A stretch of DNA of 64,000 bases from Allopusillimonas ginsengisoli. Lineage in GTDB: Bacteria > Pseudomonadota > Gammaproteobacteria > Burkholderiales > Burkholderiaceae_B. The stretch spans positions 274,936-338,935 of the forward strand of contig RAPG01000004.1 of the NCBI GenBank assembly GCA_005239165.1. Reading direction: 5' to 3'. The notes under the pieces are model-generated. The model did no database searches, had not been told where the DNA came from, and worked only from the letters and a program-made list of their open reading frames with translations. A program made the translations under genes and the position numbers. Shown here piece by piece: positions 19,555 to 29,327 of this stretch. Numbering within the stretch: the stretch's first letter is position 1; each line of letters starts with the position of its first letter.

Positions 19555-19578
19555 CCCGCCCGCAACCCGTTGGGCGGG
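19555..19578 (+). promoter_or_regulatory. Hairpin in the ugpB leader
   Basis: CCCGCCC (19555-19561) and GGGCGGG (19572-19578) with a 10-base loop, ending 8 bp before the GGAG ribosome site of ugpB. A weaker CCCGT/ACGGG pair lies just upstream (about 19520-19536). It may affect transcript stability or ribosome access. No T-run follows, so it is not a standard terminator. Confidence 0.45.
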
Positions 19579-19601
19579 ATAACTCTGGAGATAAATCCAT
19601 C

Positions 19602-20909
19602 ATGCGAGCAAAGTTATTTGCGATTTCCCTTGCCGGCATCATTGCCAGCATGGGAAGCGCTCAAGCCGCCACGGACATCAATTTTTGGCATTCCATGGAA
19701 GGGGCTCTGGGCGACCGCGTTAAAGAGCTAGTCGACGAGTTCAACAAAAGCCAGTCTGACTACGTCGTCAACGCCGTTTACAAAGGCTCTTACGGCGAAT
19801 CCATGAATGCAGGGATCGCTGCCTTCCGTGCAGGCAATGCACCCGACGTTCTGCAGGTTTTCGAAGTCGGCACTGCCACCATGATGTACGCCAAGGGCGC
19901 CATCAAGCCAGTGCAAGAAATGTCTGAAGAAGTCAAAGACCCCATCAACCCTGCCGACTTCATCGGCGCGGTGGCAGGCTACTACTCTTCGCCCGAAGGC
20001 AAGCTGATCTCCATGCCTTTCAACAGCTCAACCCCGGTCTTTTATTACAACAAAGACGCCTTCCAGAAGGCAGGCCTAGACCCTGAAAAGCCACCGAAAA
20101 CCTGGACCGAGGTCGAAGCAGCCGGTAAAAAACTGCGTGCAGCCGGTCTTGAGTGCGGCTACACCACATCGTGGCCTTCCTGGATCCAGCTTGAAACATT
20201 CGCTGCCTGGCATAACATTCCGTATGCCTCCGAAGACAACGGCTTTGGTGGCCTGGACGCTCGTCTCGAGCTTGAGCAGCCGCCCTTTGTCAAGCATATG
20301 ACCTTTCTGGCCGACATGTCCAAAGAAGGCACTTTTACCTACGGTGGTCGTGGTGATGCATCTAACGCGCTGTTCACCTCGGGCAAATGCGGCATGTTCA
20401 CGGGCTCCAGTGGTAACCGCGCCAATATCATCAAAACGGGCAAGTTCAAATTTGGCACGTCAACACTGCCTTATTACGACGACATCAAAGGTGCACCACA
20501 AAACACCATTATCGGCGGTGCATCGTTATGGGTATTTGCCAAAAAGTCACCTGAAGTCTATAAGGGCGTCACCAAGTTCTTCAAGTTTCTTTCCAGCCCC
20601 GAAAAATCGGCCGAATGGCACCAGAAGACAGGCTATGTACCTGTAACCAAGGCAGGCTACAAGCTGACGCAAGAATCTGGTTTTTATGATAAAAACCCGG
20701 GCTCTGACATCGCCGTCAAACAGCTTGACGTAACCACCACGTCAAACTCGCGTGGCGTACGTCTGGGCTATCTGCCGCAAATTCGCGAAATCGAGGACGG
20801 CGAAATGGAAAACATTTTCGCAGGCAAGACTTCACCTGAAGACGGCCTGAAGAACATGGCCCGCCGCGGCAACGAGCTTCTCGAGCGCTTCGAAAAAAGC
20901 GTCAAGTAA
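19602..20909 (+). CDS. ugpB: sn-Glycerol-3-phosphate ABC transporter substrate-binding protein UgpB
   Basis: 435 residues with signal peptide (MRAKLFAISLAGIIASMGSAQAA). Mature start TDINFWHSMEGALGDRVKELVDEFNKSQSDYVVNAVYKGSYGE is the UgpB signature. NAPDVLQVFEVGTATMM, MPFNSSTPVFYYNKDAF and SWIQLETFAAWHNIPYAS also match. It binds glycerol-3-phosphate and its diesters in the periplasm. A GGAG site lies 11 bp upstream. It is first of four genes ugpBAEC. No ugpQ phosphodiesterase is adjacent. Confidence 0.95.
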   Translation: MRAKLFAISLAGIIASMGSAQAATDINFWHSMEGALGDRVKELVDEFNKSQSDYVVNAVYKGSYGESMNAGIAAFRAGNAPDVLQVFEVGTATMMYAKGAIKPVQEMSEEVKDPINPADFIGAVAGYYSSPEGKLISMPFNSSTPVFYYNKDAFQKAGLDPEKPPKTWTEVEAAGKKLRAAGLECGYTTSWPSWIQLETFAAWHNIPYASEDNGFGGLDARLELEQPPFVKHMTFLADMSKEGTFTYGGRGDASNALFTSGKCGMFTGSSGNRANIIKTGKFKFGTSTLPYYDDIKGAPQNTIIGGASLWVFAKKSPEVYKGVTKFFKFLSSPEKSAEWHQKTGYVPVTKAGYKLTQESGFYDKNPGSDIAVKQLDVTTTSNSRGVRLGYLPQIREIEDGEMENIFAGKTSPEDGLKNMARRGNELLERFEKSVK

Positions 20910-20930
20910 ACCCTGGTATAAAATCGCCAC

Positions 20931-21812
20931 ATGGAAAAACGCGTCGTATTCAAGCATAAAACACTCCCGTACCTGCTGTTGTTGCCGCAGCTTGTCATTA
21001 CGGTCGTGTTTTTCTTCCTGCCCGCCGGGCAGGCCATGTGGCAATCATTTCGCATGGAAGACCCATTTGGTCTGTCATCGACCTTTGTGGGCCTTTCCAA
21101 TTTTACCGAGCTCTTTAATAGCCATGAGTACATGCAGTCGTTCAAGACGACGGCGGTATTCTCGCTGCTGGTTGCCGTACTCGGCTTAAGTATTTCACTG
21201 TTGCTGGCTACCCTGGCTGACCGCGTCGTCAAGGCCGCAAGCATCTACAAAACATTGCTCATCTGGCCCTATGCCGTTGCCACGGCTGTGGCGGGCGTGC
21301 TGTGGCTGTTTCTTTTTTCGCCATCGGTCGGTGTGCTCGCGGTATACCTGAATGACCTCGGTATAGGCTGGAACCCTCGCCTAAACTCCGACCACGCCAT
21401 GATTCTTGTCGTGCTGGCCTCGGTGTGGAAGCAGATTTCGTATAACTTTCTGTTTTTTCTGGCTGGCCTGCAGTCCATTCCGCGCTCACTTATCGAAGCG
21501 GCTGCCATTGACGGCGCCAGCCCTCTGCGGCGTTTCTGGACTATTGTCTTCCCGCTGTTGTCACCGACTACGTTCTTTTTGCTGGTCATCAATGTCATTT
21601 ACGCCTTCTTCGACACATTCGCCATTATTGACATCATGACGCAAGGCGGGCCAGGCGACAGCACCTCCATTCTTGTCTACAAGGTGTACAACGCAGGCTT
21701 CAAAGGGCTGGATATCGGCTCATCAGCCGCACAATCTGTCGTACTGATGCTCATCGTCGTAGCACTTACCGTCGTCCAGTTCCGTTTCATAGACCGTCGC
21801 GTCAATTACTGA
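20931..21812 (+). CDS. ugpA: sn-Glycerol-3-phosphate ABC transporter permease UgpA
   Basis: 293 residues, about six membrane segments. Start [38 protein letters not shown] and [19 protein letters not shown] are UgpA-like. The EAA loop is [24 protein letters not shown]. It begins 21 bp after ugpB with a weak ribosome site. It forms the pore together with UgpE. Confidence 0.94.
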   Translation: MEKRVVFKHKTLPYLLLLPQLVITVVFFFLPAGQAMWQSFRMEDPFGLSSTFVGLSNFTELFNSHEYMQSFKTTAVFSLLVAVLGLSISLLLATLADRVVKAASIYKTLLIWPYAVATAVAGVLWLFLFSPSVGVLAVYLNDLGIGWNPRLNSDHAMILVVLASVWKQISYNFLFFLAGLQSIPRSLIEAAAIDGASPLRRFWTIVFPLLSPTTFFLLVINVIYAFFDTFAIIDIMTQGGPGDSTSILVYKVYNAGFKGLDIGSSAAQSVVLMLIVVALTVVQFRFIDRRVNY

Positions 21813-21861
21813 TTCAGGTTCGCGCTACCTATTCACTCAGCCTGCAAAGACAAACCCTGCC

Positions 21862-22704
21862 ATGATAGAACGTCGCCCCGTCCTGAATATCGTTACCCAC
21901 ATCATTCTTATTGTGGGCGTGGCGATCATCGCCTTTCCGCTTTATGTGACGTTTGTGGCGTCAACCCAGACAGCACAAGAAGTCGCACAGGCGCCTATGT
22001 CACTGATACCGGGCAGCCACTTCTTTGAAAACTATCGTACTGTGCTGTTTGGCGAGGCGGTCAACACGCCACCTGTAGCGCGCATGATGTGGATCAGTAC
22101 TGTGATGGCACTGGTCATTGCCATCGGCAAGATCGTTATCTCCATACTTTCAGCTTTCTCCGTTGTATATTTCCGCTTCCCGTTCCGCATGTTCTTTTTC
22201 TGGATGATCTTCGTCACACTGATGCTTCCAGTCGAAGTGCGTATCGCGCCAACCTACCAGGTGGTAGCCGACCTGGGCATGCTCAATAGTTACGCGGGTC
22301 TTACACTACCGCTCATTGCCTCTGCAACCGCTACCTTTTTGTTTCGGCAGTTCTTCATGACCGTACCCGACGAGCTGGTCGAGGCCGCACGCATTGACGG
22401 CGCCGGCCCCATGCGCTTTTTCTGGGATGTCCTGTTGCCACTATCGCGCACCAGTATCGCAGCCCTGTTTGTCATTCAATTTATATACGGCTGGAACCAA
22501 TACCTCTGGCCACTTATCATCACTACCCAAGAAAACATGTACCCCGTCGTCATCGGCATCAAGCGCATGATTGCCGGTGGCGACAGTGTCACCGAGTGGA
22601 ACCTGGTCATGGCGACTGCCCTGCTGGCCATGATTCCACCAGTTGCTGTCGTCGTATTCATGCAAAGATGGTTTGTCAAAGGCCTGGTCGACGCCGAAAA
22701 ATAA
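21862..22704 (+). CDS. ugpE: sn-Glycerol-3-phosphate ABC transporter permease UgpE
   Basis: 280 residues with about six membrane segments. [35 protein letters not shown] is the family start, and the EAA loop is [24 protein letters not shown]. The second half has [15 protein letters not shown]. It follows ugpA by 49 bp and partners it in the membrane. Confidence 0.94.
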   Translation: MIERRPVLNIVTHIILIVGVAIIAFPLYVTFVASTQTAQEVAQAPMSLIPGSHFFENYRTVLFGEAVNTPPVARMMWISTVMALVIAIGKIVISILSAFSVVYFRFPFRMFFFWMIFVTLMLPVEVRIAPTYQVVADLGMLNSYAGLTLPLIASATATFLFRQFFMTVPDELVEAARIDGAGPMRFFWDVLLPLSRTSIAALFVIQFIYGWNQYLWPLIITTQENMYPVVIGIKRMIAGGDSVTEWNLVMATALLAMIPPVAVVVFMQRWFVKGLVDAEK

Positions 22705-22764
22705 ACGGGCCTGTCACTGCCCCTACCCGCGACACGGTACTGAATACAAAAACTGGAATCACAC

Positions 22765-23850
22765 ATGGCTACTTTAAGCTTTCGCAACGTCACCAAAACC
22801 TATCCAGGCGGAATTGCCGTCATCCACGGCATCAATATGGAGGTTGCCGACGGCGAATTCATCGTTATCGTCGGCCCTTCAGGCTGCGGGAAATCTACGC
22901 TTATGCGCATGGTGGCCGGGCTCGAAAGTGTTACCGGCGGCGAGATCTGTATCGGCGACAAAGTCGTTAATGATCTGGAACCCGCTGAGCGCGACATCGC
23001 CATGGTGTTTCAAAACTATGCACTCTACCCTCACATGAGTGTCTATCAAAACATGGCCTATGGCCTCAAGATACGCAAGCTCAGCAAGACCGAAATCAAA
23101 GAGCGCGTCGATAACGCTGCCAAAATTCTTGAACTATCGCTTCTGCTCGACCGTCGCCCTGGCCAGTTGTCGGGTGGCCAGCGTCAGCGCGTCGCCATGG
23201 GCCGGGCCATTGTGCGCGACCCCAAGGTATTCTTGTTCGACGAACCACTGTCCAACCTCGACGCCAAGCTCAGGGTGCAAATGCGCCTCGAGATACAAAG
23301 ACTGCATCACCGGTTGGGTACAACCAGTCTGTATGTAACGCACGATCAGGTTGAAGCCATGACGCTGGCGCAACGCATGGTGGTCATGAACAAAGGGGTG
23401 CCCGAGCAAATTGGCACACCCGTAGAAGTATTTGAAAAGCCCGCCTCGATGTTTGTGGCGAGCTTTATTGGCGCACCGCCCATGAACCTTATCCCGGTGC
23501 AAGTCGACGCGCAGCGGCGTGTACTCGATGCCGACGGGGTCGCACTCGATTTTTCACCCGACATGGTGCCCGAGAAACTGGCCAATAAAAAGGTGATACT
23601 GGGCATTCGACCCGAGCATATCAGCCTGCATGCCAAAGGCATTACCGTCAATATAGAAATGATTGAAATCCTGGGCTCCGAGCAGCTTATCCATGGCCGC
23701 CGCGGTGATATCCCGGTGGTCTTGCGCTGCCCTATTGGTATTACCCGCGACAACCCGCTCCATATCGGTGAAGCAATACAAATGGGCCCCGATGGTGTGC
23801 ACCCGCTGCATTGGTTCGACCCGGAAACCAGCAAACGCATCGAAGACTGA
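22765..23850 (+). CDS. ugpC: sn-Glycerol-3-phosphate ABC transporter ATP-binding protein UgpC
   Basis: 361 residues. Walker [11 protein letters not shown]-loop [12 protein letters not shown], signature [17 protein letters not shown], Walker [13 protein letters not shown] and H-loop [13 protein letters not shown] are all intact. The C-terminal third is the MalK-type regulatory OB domain ([23 protein letters not shown]). UgpC is the energiser of the Ugp importer, and in E. coli it is sensitive to internal phosphate. It is last in the operon, followed by a convergent terminator. Confidence 0.95.
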   Translation: MATLSFRNVTKTYPGGIAVIHGINMEVADGEFIVIVGPSGCGKSTLMRMVAGLESVTGGEICIGDKVVNDLEPAERDIAMVFQNYALYPHMSVYQNMAYGLKIRKLSKTEIKERVDNAAKILELSLLLDRRPGQLSGGQRQRVAMGRAIVRDPKVFLFDEPLSNLDAKLRVQMRLEIQRLHHRLGTTSLYVTHDQVEAMTLAQRMVVMNKGVPEQIGTPVEVFEKPASMFVASFIGAPPMNLIPVQVDAQRRVLDADGVALDFSPDMVPEKLANKKVILGIRPEHISLHAKGITVNIEMIEILGSEQLIHGRRGDIPVVLRCPIGITRDNPLHIGEAIQMGPDGVHPLHWFDPETSKRIED

Positions 23851-23950
23851 CAAGCGCAGGTTGCGACCCGCGCCGTGACGACTCGTCTTAATGCACAATG
23901 GCAAAGCGCCTGACCAGCCTGTACATATCTGCTGCACCCTCGCCAACTGA

Positions 23951-23991
23951 AACACCCCAGAGCTGGATTAAAAACCAGACTCTGGGGTGTT
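23951..23991. terminator. Convergent terminator between ugpC and the second livK-type gene
   Basis: AACACCCCAGAG (23951-23962) pairs perfectly with CTCTGGGGTGTT (23980-23991). CTGG/CCAG pairs inside with one bulged base, giving a 16-bp stem and an 8-base loop. It sits between two converging genes and could act in both directions. T-runs are short on either side. Confidence 0.75.
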
Positions 23992-24033
23992 GGTATTCAG
24001 GCGCATAGTGCGCCTAATACAAAGTTACGCGGC

Positions 24034-25155
24034 TTATTTGTAGACAGACTTGCTGCCGTCTTTGTGCCATACGAAAATATCAAATTTAAAATCGTTGAGG
24101 TCGCCCTGCTTGTTCCAGGAAATCTCGCCAATAGGTGTTTTGACCGAGTTGGCATGCAGATAAGCAGCCACCTTGATTGGGTCATCTTTACCCACACCGG
24201 TGATACCGTCGGCAATTGCTTTGGTTGCCGAATAGGCCGTCAGCTGAAACGCACCACTTGGATCGCGGCCTTTGTCTTTAAAGGCTTTGACAATGGCGGC
24301 GTTGGATGCGTCAGCGGTAAAGTCGGCAGGCAGTGTGACCAGCATGCCTTCTACTGTGGCACCACCAATGGCGTTGATATCGGGGTTGCCCACACCTTCA
24401 GGGCCCATGAACTGGGTTTTTAAACCCTGCTCAGCACCCTGACGCAGCAACAGACCCATTTCGGGGTGGTAGCCACCGTAATAAACAAAGTCGACCCCGG
24501 CGCTCTTGAGCTTGGTAATGACAGCAGAGTAGTCACTGTCGCCGGCGTTAATACCTTCGAACAGCACAACATCAATGCCAGCCGCTTCAAGATCTTTCTT
24601 GACCGCGCTGGCAATACCCTGGCCGTATGACTGCTTGTCATGCAGCACGGCAACTTTGGTGGGCTTGATTTTTTCTGCGATGAATTTGGCGGCAGCCGGA
24701 CCTTGCTGGTCATCACGACCAATGGTACGGAAGATCATTTCGTAATTTTTACCGTCGGTGACGGCGGGAGATGTGGCTGACGGCGTAACCATAACCACGC
24801 CTTCGTTATTGTAGATATCGGTGGCGGCGATGGTGGCACCCGAGCACACATGCCCCACTACATAATGAATGCCATCATTTACAACACGGTTGGCAACCAC
24901 AGGGCCCTGCTTGGGCTCGCAGCCATCGTCAATGGACACGGCTTCAAGCTGCTTGCCGAGCACACCGCCACTGGCATTGATCTGCTCAATGGCTGTGTCA
25001 ACGCCTTCTTTCACCATAGTGCCGTATTGGGTGAGAGCGCCTGTAAAGGGGCCAGCCACGGCAATCTTGATGGTGTCGGCAAATGCGCCAGATGACATAA
25101 CCATGCCGGCAGCCAGGCCAATGGCAGCGGCAACGGGGGAAAAGCGAAGTTTCAT
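24034..25155 (-). CDS. Orphan Liv-type branched-chain amino acid binding protein
   Basis: About 373 residues: signal peptide (MKLRFSPVAAAIGLAAGMVMSSGAFAD), then IKIAVAGPFTGALTQYGTMVKEGVDTAIEQINASGGVLGK, DDGCEPKQGPVVANRVVNDGIHYV and SPAVTDGKNYEMIFRTIGRDDQQGPAAAKFI. It is a paralogue of the livK protein at 17284-18405, with shared motifs along its length. The start at 25155 has an excellent AGGAGG site. No permease or ATPase accompanies it, so it probably feeds the LivHMGF complex encoded 7 kb away, widening ligand range. The ligand is unknown. Confidence 0.9.
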   Translation of the reverse strand: MKLRFSPVAAAIGLAAGMVMSSGAFADTIKIAVAGPFTGALTQYGTMVKEGVDTAIEQINASGGVLGKQLEAVSIDDGCEPKQGPVVANRVVNDGIHYVVGHVCSGATIAATDIYNNEGVVMVTPSATSPAVTDGKNYEMIFRTIGRDDQQGPAAAKFIAEKIKPTKVAVLHDKQSYGQGIASAVKKDLEAAGIDVVLFEGINAGDSDYSAVITKLKSAGVDFVYYGGYHPEMGLLLRQGAEQGLKTQFMGPEGVGNPDINAIGGATVEGMLVTLPADFTADASNAAIVKAFKDKGRDPSGAFQLTAYSATKAIADGITGVGKDDPIKVAAYLHANSVKTPIGEISWNKQGDLNDFKFDIFVWHKDGSKSVYK

Positions 25156-25257
25156 ATAGCCTCCTAAATGTACGCGCCAAGCATACACGAAAACATCTAA
25201 AAACCGACATTCAGAAAGTCGATTTCAGGGTTTTCTCTAGCGCGTGAAATATAAGAA

Positions 25258-25289
25258 AACCCTTGAGGGCCAGAGTGACCTCAAGGGTT
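25258..25289. terminator. Strong hairpin terminator downstream of dps
   Basis: AACCCTTGAGG (25258-25268) pairs perfectly with CCTCAAGGGTT (25279-25289), loop of 10. On the minus strand it is followed by a T-rich stretch (TTTTCTTAT), fitting termination of dps transcripts. T-rich sequence also follows on plus. Confidence 0.8.
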
Positions 25290-25312
25290 GTTTACAGCCC
25301 CAGTTTGATCTT

Positions 25313-25482
25313 GTTGACATCCTCCCCTCCCTTAAGTGAGGGGATTCCTACCGTGTTCAGTCCGCAGGGGCTGACTCACGTCGGCGGGTTCCTGCTGCTG
25401 GCGACCTTACTGCATCGCTCACTTCACAGGCGAACCGGGCGTGTCCCGCCCTTAGAATCAAGTAACTATAGGGGTTACTACA
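25313..25482 (-). mobile_element. Remnant or non-autonomous IS200/IS605-family element (tnpB tail with right-end hairpin)
   Basis: On the minus strand this 170-bp stretch encodes a short TnpB-like C-terminal tail. LILRAGHARFACEVS is followed by SPAAGTRRRESAPAD and a TGA stop at 25357-25359. After the stop comes a right-end-type hairpin, CCCCTC (25324-25329)/GAGGGG (25338-25343) with CTTAAG inside, then GGATGTCAA. That is the usual 3' end of IS605/IS1341-type tnpB elements, where the omegaRNA lies. At the other edge a second stem, AGTAAC/GTTACT (25461-25479), resembles a left-end hairpin. No TnpA, and no TnpB catalytic region, is present. It is either a decayed copy or a minimal palindrome-associated element moved in trans. 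Edges are approximate. Confidence 0.7.
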
Positions 25483-25499
25483 TGCACTGCCCAGACAGT

Positions 25500-26024
25500 T
25501 TACTGCAGCAGACTGCGCAACATCCAGGCATTTTTCTCGTGGATGTCAAGACGCTGGGTGAGCAGGTCAACCGTGGGTTCGTCGCCAGCGTCATCTGCCT
25601 TCTTGAGCGCTGCACGCGCCGTTCTTGCAACCGCTTCGTTGCCCTTGACCAGGAGCTCAATCATTTTCTCAGCAACGGGAACGTCAGTAGGCTCGGAAAT
25701 TGACGAAAGCTTGGCGTATTGGGCATAAGTGCCGGGCGCATACAGACCCAGCGCGCGGATACGTTCGGCGATGCTGTCCAGAGCCTGCCACTCTTCAGTG
25801 TACTGATCCATGAACATAAGATGCAGGGTGTTAAACAGCGGGCCAGTGACGTTCCAGTGGAAATTGTGCGTCATGAGATAAAGCGTGTATGAATCAGCCA
25901 GCATTTTGGATAATTCGGCGGCTACGGTAGCGCGTTCTTTTTCTGTGAGACCAATATCGATGGGCAAACCCTTGGTGCTCGCCTGTGCCAAGAGAGTGCT
26001 TTCGAGTTTATTTGCTTTAGCCAT
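25500..26024 (-). CDS. dps: Dps-family DNA-binding ferritin-like protein
   Basis: 174 residues of the Dps/miniferritin family. [46 protein letters not shown] holds the ferroxidase residues (His, then His, Asp and Glu) and the conserved Trp. The protein forms a dodecamer that oxidises and stores iron with peroxide and can coat DNA. The Lys-containing N-terminus (MAKANKLES) is a possible DNA contact. The start at 26024 has GGAG 6 bp upstream; an ATG at 26036 overlaps that site. It lies directly downstream of oxyR on the same strand, consistent with peroxide control. Confidence 0.94.
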   Translation of the reverse strand: MAKANKLESTLLAQASTKGLPIDIGLTEKERATVAAELSKMLADSYTLYLMTHNFHWNVTGPLFNTLHLMFMDQYTEEWQALDSIAERIRALGLYAPGTYAQYAKLSSISEPTDVPVAEKMIELLVKGNEAVARTARAALKKADDAGDEPTVDLLTQRLDIHEKNAWMLRSLLQ

Positions 26025-26116
26025 ACTTTTCTCCATATTAGAGTGAACCTGTCAATTGAGAATACCACAGGGAAATTACTGATGCCTGGATCTATCGCAA
26101 GATAGACCCAAGTTAT

Positions 26117-27073
26117 TCATCCAGCCTCGGCTACCTCAGCAGACGGCATGTCGAGATAGTTTACGCCCGGCAATTCACAAGCACGAACGGCACTTATTAA
26201 TGCCTCAATGGCAGCAGGTCGCGGAAAGCTCTTGCGGCTGACGAGCACCACTCGCCGGTCGGGCACTGGCTTTCGGAACGGTATATAGGTGAGCAGTTTA
26301 TTTTCGATACCAGGCATAGCCAGCGAGCTGACCGGTAACACCGTCACTCCTATGCCAGCAGCCACCATGTGCCTGATGGTTTCTAGCGAAGAGCCCTCAA
26401 ACGTACGTTGTATGCCTTCGCTGGCGGCCGAGTATCGGGAGAATTCAGGGCACACTTCGAGTACCTGATCCCGGAAACAATGGCCAGCGCCCAACAGCAA
26501 CATAGTCTCTTCTTTGAGTGCGGCTGCATCAAGTTCTTTATTGCATGCCAGCGGGTGATTGTGGGCCACGGCCACCACAAAGGGCTCATCGTACAAGGCA
26601 TGTAATGCAAGCCCGGAGTCGGGCAAAGGCAAGGCCACTATGGCGCAGTCAATTTCACCCTGGCGCAGCAGCTCTAGCAGACGGGTCGTAAAATTTTCTT
26701 GCAACAGCAGTGGCATCTGCGGGGTTGATGCAATTTGGGTGGGCACCAGCCGCGGCAATAAATACGGCCCAATCGTGTGGATGACGCCGACACGCAATGG
26801 TCCTGCGAGCGGATCATGACCCTGACGGGCAATTTCACGCAAGTTTGCCGACTCTTCCAGCACACGCTGGGCTTGTGCCACCACGCGCAGTCCGATGGGC
26901 GTGACCCCTACCTCGGAGCCGCCTCGCTCAAACAAAACCACCCCTAGCTCATCTTCTAGTTTGCGTATGGCCACCGACAGCGTAGGCTGGCTGACAAAGC
27001 ACGCTTCTGCTGCGCGGCCAAAATGCCTTTCGCGCGCAACCGCCACTATGTATTTCAGTTCAGTCAGGGTCAT
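26117..27073 (-). CDS. oxyR: Hydrogen peroxide-sensing LysR regulator OxyR
   Basis: 318 residues. The N-terminal helix-turn-helix is MTLTELKYIVAVARERHFGRAAEACFVSQPTLSVAIRKLEDELG. In the sensor domain, GAGHCFRDQVLEVCPE carries the two redox cysteines nine residues apart (about 200 and 209), diagnostic for OxyR. Peroxide forms a disulfide between them and switches on catalase, peroxiredoxin and dps genes. It lies between recG and dps, all on the minus strand. The recG-oxyR gap is 32 bp, so partial read-through is likely. Confidence 0.96.
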   Translation of the reverse strand: MTLTELKYIVAVARERHFGRAAEACFVSQPTLSVAIRKLEDELGVVLFERGGSEVGVTPIGLRVVAQAQRVLEESANLREIARQGHDPLAGPLRVGVIHTIGPYLLPRLVPTQIASTPQMPLLLQENFTTRLLELLRQGEIDCAIVALPLPDSGLALHALYDEPFVVAVAHNHPLACNKELDAAALKEETMLLLGAGHCFRDQVLEVCPEFSRYSAASEGIQRTFEGSSLETIRHMVAAGIGVTVLPVSSLAMPGIENKLLTYIPFRKPVPDRRVVLVSRKSFPRPAAIEALISAVRACELPGVNYLDMPSAEVAEAG

Positions 27074-27105
27074 AACATGTTCTTCTCTAAAAAAGGCTTA
27101 TCGCA

Positions 27106-29259
27106 TCAGCTGCGGAGAAAATCCTGGCGGCCGCGCATCCATCGCTGCAGATGGGCCTGCGCATGTTCAGGGTAATGATCACGCAGCGTGGCGGCTGCTT
27201 CGCGCGCCTGGGCGACCAGTCGCGCATCGGTTTCAAGGCTGGCAAATCGCAGAAGCTCCTGGCCAGACTGGCGCACACCCAGAAACTCGCCAGGCCCGCG
27301 CTGTTCGAGATCGCGACGCGCGATTTCAAAACCATCTGTCGTTTCATACATGGCGCGTAGCCGTTGCCGGGCAATCATGCTGAGCGGCGCCTGGTACATC
27401 AACACACAAATCGATTCTTGACTGCCACGCCCCACGCGCCCTCTCAGCTGATGCAGCTGTGCCAGACCAAAGCGTTCAGCATGCTCAATAATCATCAACG
27501 AAGCATTGGACACGTCGACGCCCACTTCGATCACAGTTGTGGCCACAAGTACGTCTGTGTCGCCATCACGAAAGCGCTTCATGACCGCCTGCTTTTCATT
27601 GGCAGGCAGCTTGCCGTGTATCAGGCCTATCCGGACATCAGGCAGCGCAGCAGCCAGCCTCTCATGGGTATCGACGGCAGTCTGCAACTGCAAGGCTTCG
27701 CTCTCTTCGACTAGAGGGCAGACCCAATAAGCCTGCCTGCCCTGCCTGACCTCTGCCGCTACACTGGCCAGTACCTCAGGCCGGCGGCTGTCTGCAATCA
27801 GCTTGGTTAACACAGGGCTGCGTCCGGGTGGCAGTTCATCAATGACCGACACATCGAGGTCAGCAAAAAACGTCATTGCAAGCGTGCGCGGAATCGGCGT
27901 CGCACTCATATTGAGCTGATGCGGTATATATGCCTGCCGTCCTGTATTTTCTTCACCCTTGCGATTTAACTGCAGCCGCTGCCCCACACCAAATCGGTGC
28001 TGCTCATCAAGAATGACCAGACCCAGACTGGAAAACTCGACCTTGTCCTGAATGAGCGCCTGCGTCCCCACGACAAGCTGTGCTTGGCCAGACTTTGCCG
28101 CAGTCATGGTTGCCTTGCGGGCCTTACCGGCTAGACTGCCGGCCAGCCAGGCCACGTTGACGCCCAGAGGCTGCAGCCAGGCAGACAGCTTGCTAAAGTG
28201 CTGCTCGGCCAGAATTTCTGTGGGCGCCATAATGGCGGCCTGGCTGCCACTGGCTATAGCCTGCGCCGCTGCAAAGGCCGCGACTATCGTCTTGCCGCTG
28301 CCGACATCTCCTTGCAACAAGCGGTGCATAGGAAATGACCGCGACAAATCGGCAGAAATCTCATCGATAACACGTGCTTGCGCTGCCGTGAGCGTAAACG
28401 GCAAGCTGGCCCGCAGGCGTTGCAGCAATACATGCTCCACATTAGCCAGTGGGCGCGCCTGCTGGCGGCGACGTGCCGCCCTGGCCGCTGCCAGCGACAA
28501 CTGCTGGGCCAGAAGTTCGTCAAACTTAATGCGCAACCAGGCCGGGTGTTCGCGCTCGGCAAGATCGGCACACGAGACATCAGCAGGCGGATGATGCAGC
28601 ACGCGTATGGCCTGACGAAACGGTATCAGCCCATACTGACTACACACATCTTGAGGCAGCGTGTCAGACAGGTCGGCGCGCTCTAGCGCTGTATCAATAG
28701 CCTTGCGCAAACTGATCTGTGACAGGCCATCTGTTGTTGAATACACAGGGGTCAGAGCCGTGGCCAACGGGCGGCCACCTGCCGAGACTTTGGGGTGCAC
28801 CATTTCGCAACCGCCAAAGCCGCTGCGCACCTCACCTCTGACGCGCACGCGATTACCTACGGCAAGCTGCTTTTGCTGGCTTGGATAAAAGTGCAGCCAG
28901 CGCAATGCCAATTGATCCCCGTTCTCGTCCTGGACAAGCGCATGCAGTTGCCGCCTGGGGCGGAATTCAACCTCACTGCGAATGACTTCGCCTTCGATCT
29001 GCGCCGCCACGCCCGGAACTACTGAAGCAATAGGCACGATACGGGTTTCATCTTCATAGCGCAAAGGCAGATGAACAATGAAGTCGGCTGGCTCATGCAA
29101 GCCCAGTCGTGCCAGCCGGCGTTCAGCCAGCGTGGTGGCACTGCTCCTGCCCGCTGCGGGTGCCCCGGCGCCGTCAGCCGATTTTCGTGTTGCAGGCCTC
29201 TTTTTTTGCTGCCCGGCCGGTGCTGTTTTATGGACGCCGGACGTCGGACCCGCGCTCAC
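27106..29259 (-). CDS. recG: ATP-dependent DNA helicase RecG
   Basis: 717 residues. An N-terminal wedge/OB region (DFIVHLPLRYEDET, LRWLHFYPSQQKQL) is followed by helicase motifs: Walker A LLQGDVGSGKTIVA, APTEILAEQH, motif II VILDEQHRFGVGQR, MSATPIPRTLAM, and motif VI region QLRGRVGRGSQES. RecG remodels stalled forks and branch-migrates Holliday junctions. The first 35 residues are low-complexity and basic, so the true start could be internal. It lies upstream of oxyR on the same strand. No other recombination gene adjoins. Confidence 0.95.
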   Translation of the reverse strand: MSAGPTSGVHKTAPAGQQKKRPATRKSADGAGAPAAGRSSATTLAERRLARLGLHEPADFIVHLPLRYEDETRIVPIASVVPGVAAQIEGEVIRSEVEFRPRRQLHALVQDENGDQLALRWLHFYPSQQKQLAVGNRVRVRGEVRSGFGGCEMVHPKVSAGGRPLATALTPVYSTTDGLSQISLRKAIDTALERADLSDTLPQDVCSQYGLIPFRQAIRVLHHPPADVSCADLAEREHPAWLRIKFDELLAQQLSLAAARAARRRQQARPLANVEHVLLQRLRASLPFTLTAAQARVIDEISADLSRSFPMHRLLQGDVGSGKTIVAAFAAAQAIASGSQAAIMAPTEILAEQHFSKLSAWLQPLGVNVAWLAGSLAGKARKATMTAAKSGQAQLVVGTQALIQDKVEFSSLGLVILDEQHRFGVGQRLQLNRKGEENTGRQAYIPHQLNMSATPIPRTLAMTFFADLDVSVIDELPPGRSPVLTKLIADSRRPEVLASVAAEVRQGRQAYWVCPLVEESEALQLQTAVDTHERLAAALPDVRIGLIHGKLPANEKQAVMKRFRDGDTDVLVATTVIEVGVDVSNASLMIIEHAERFGLAQLHQLRGRVGRGSQESICVLMYQAPLSMIARQRLRAMYETTDGFEIARRDLEQRGPGEFLGVRQSGQELLRFASLETDARLVAQAREAAATLRDHYPEHAQAHLQRWMRGRQDFLRS

Positions 29260-29327
29260 GCGGAGCCCCCGAGGCAGGTGGGCGCATTGACACTGACCAC
29301 GAGAAGGATAGACACGCTGATTGCGGA

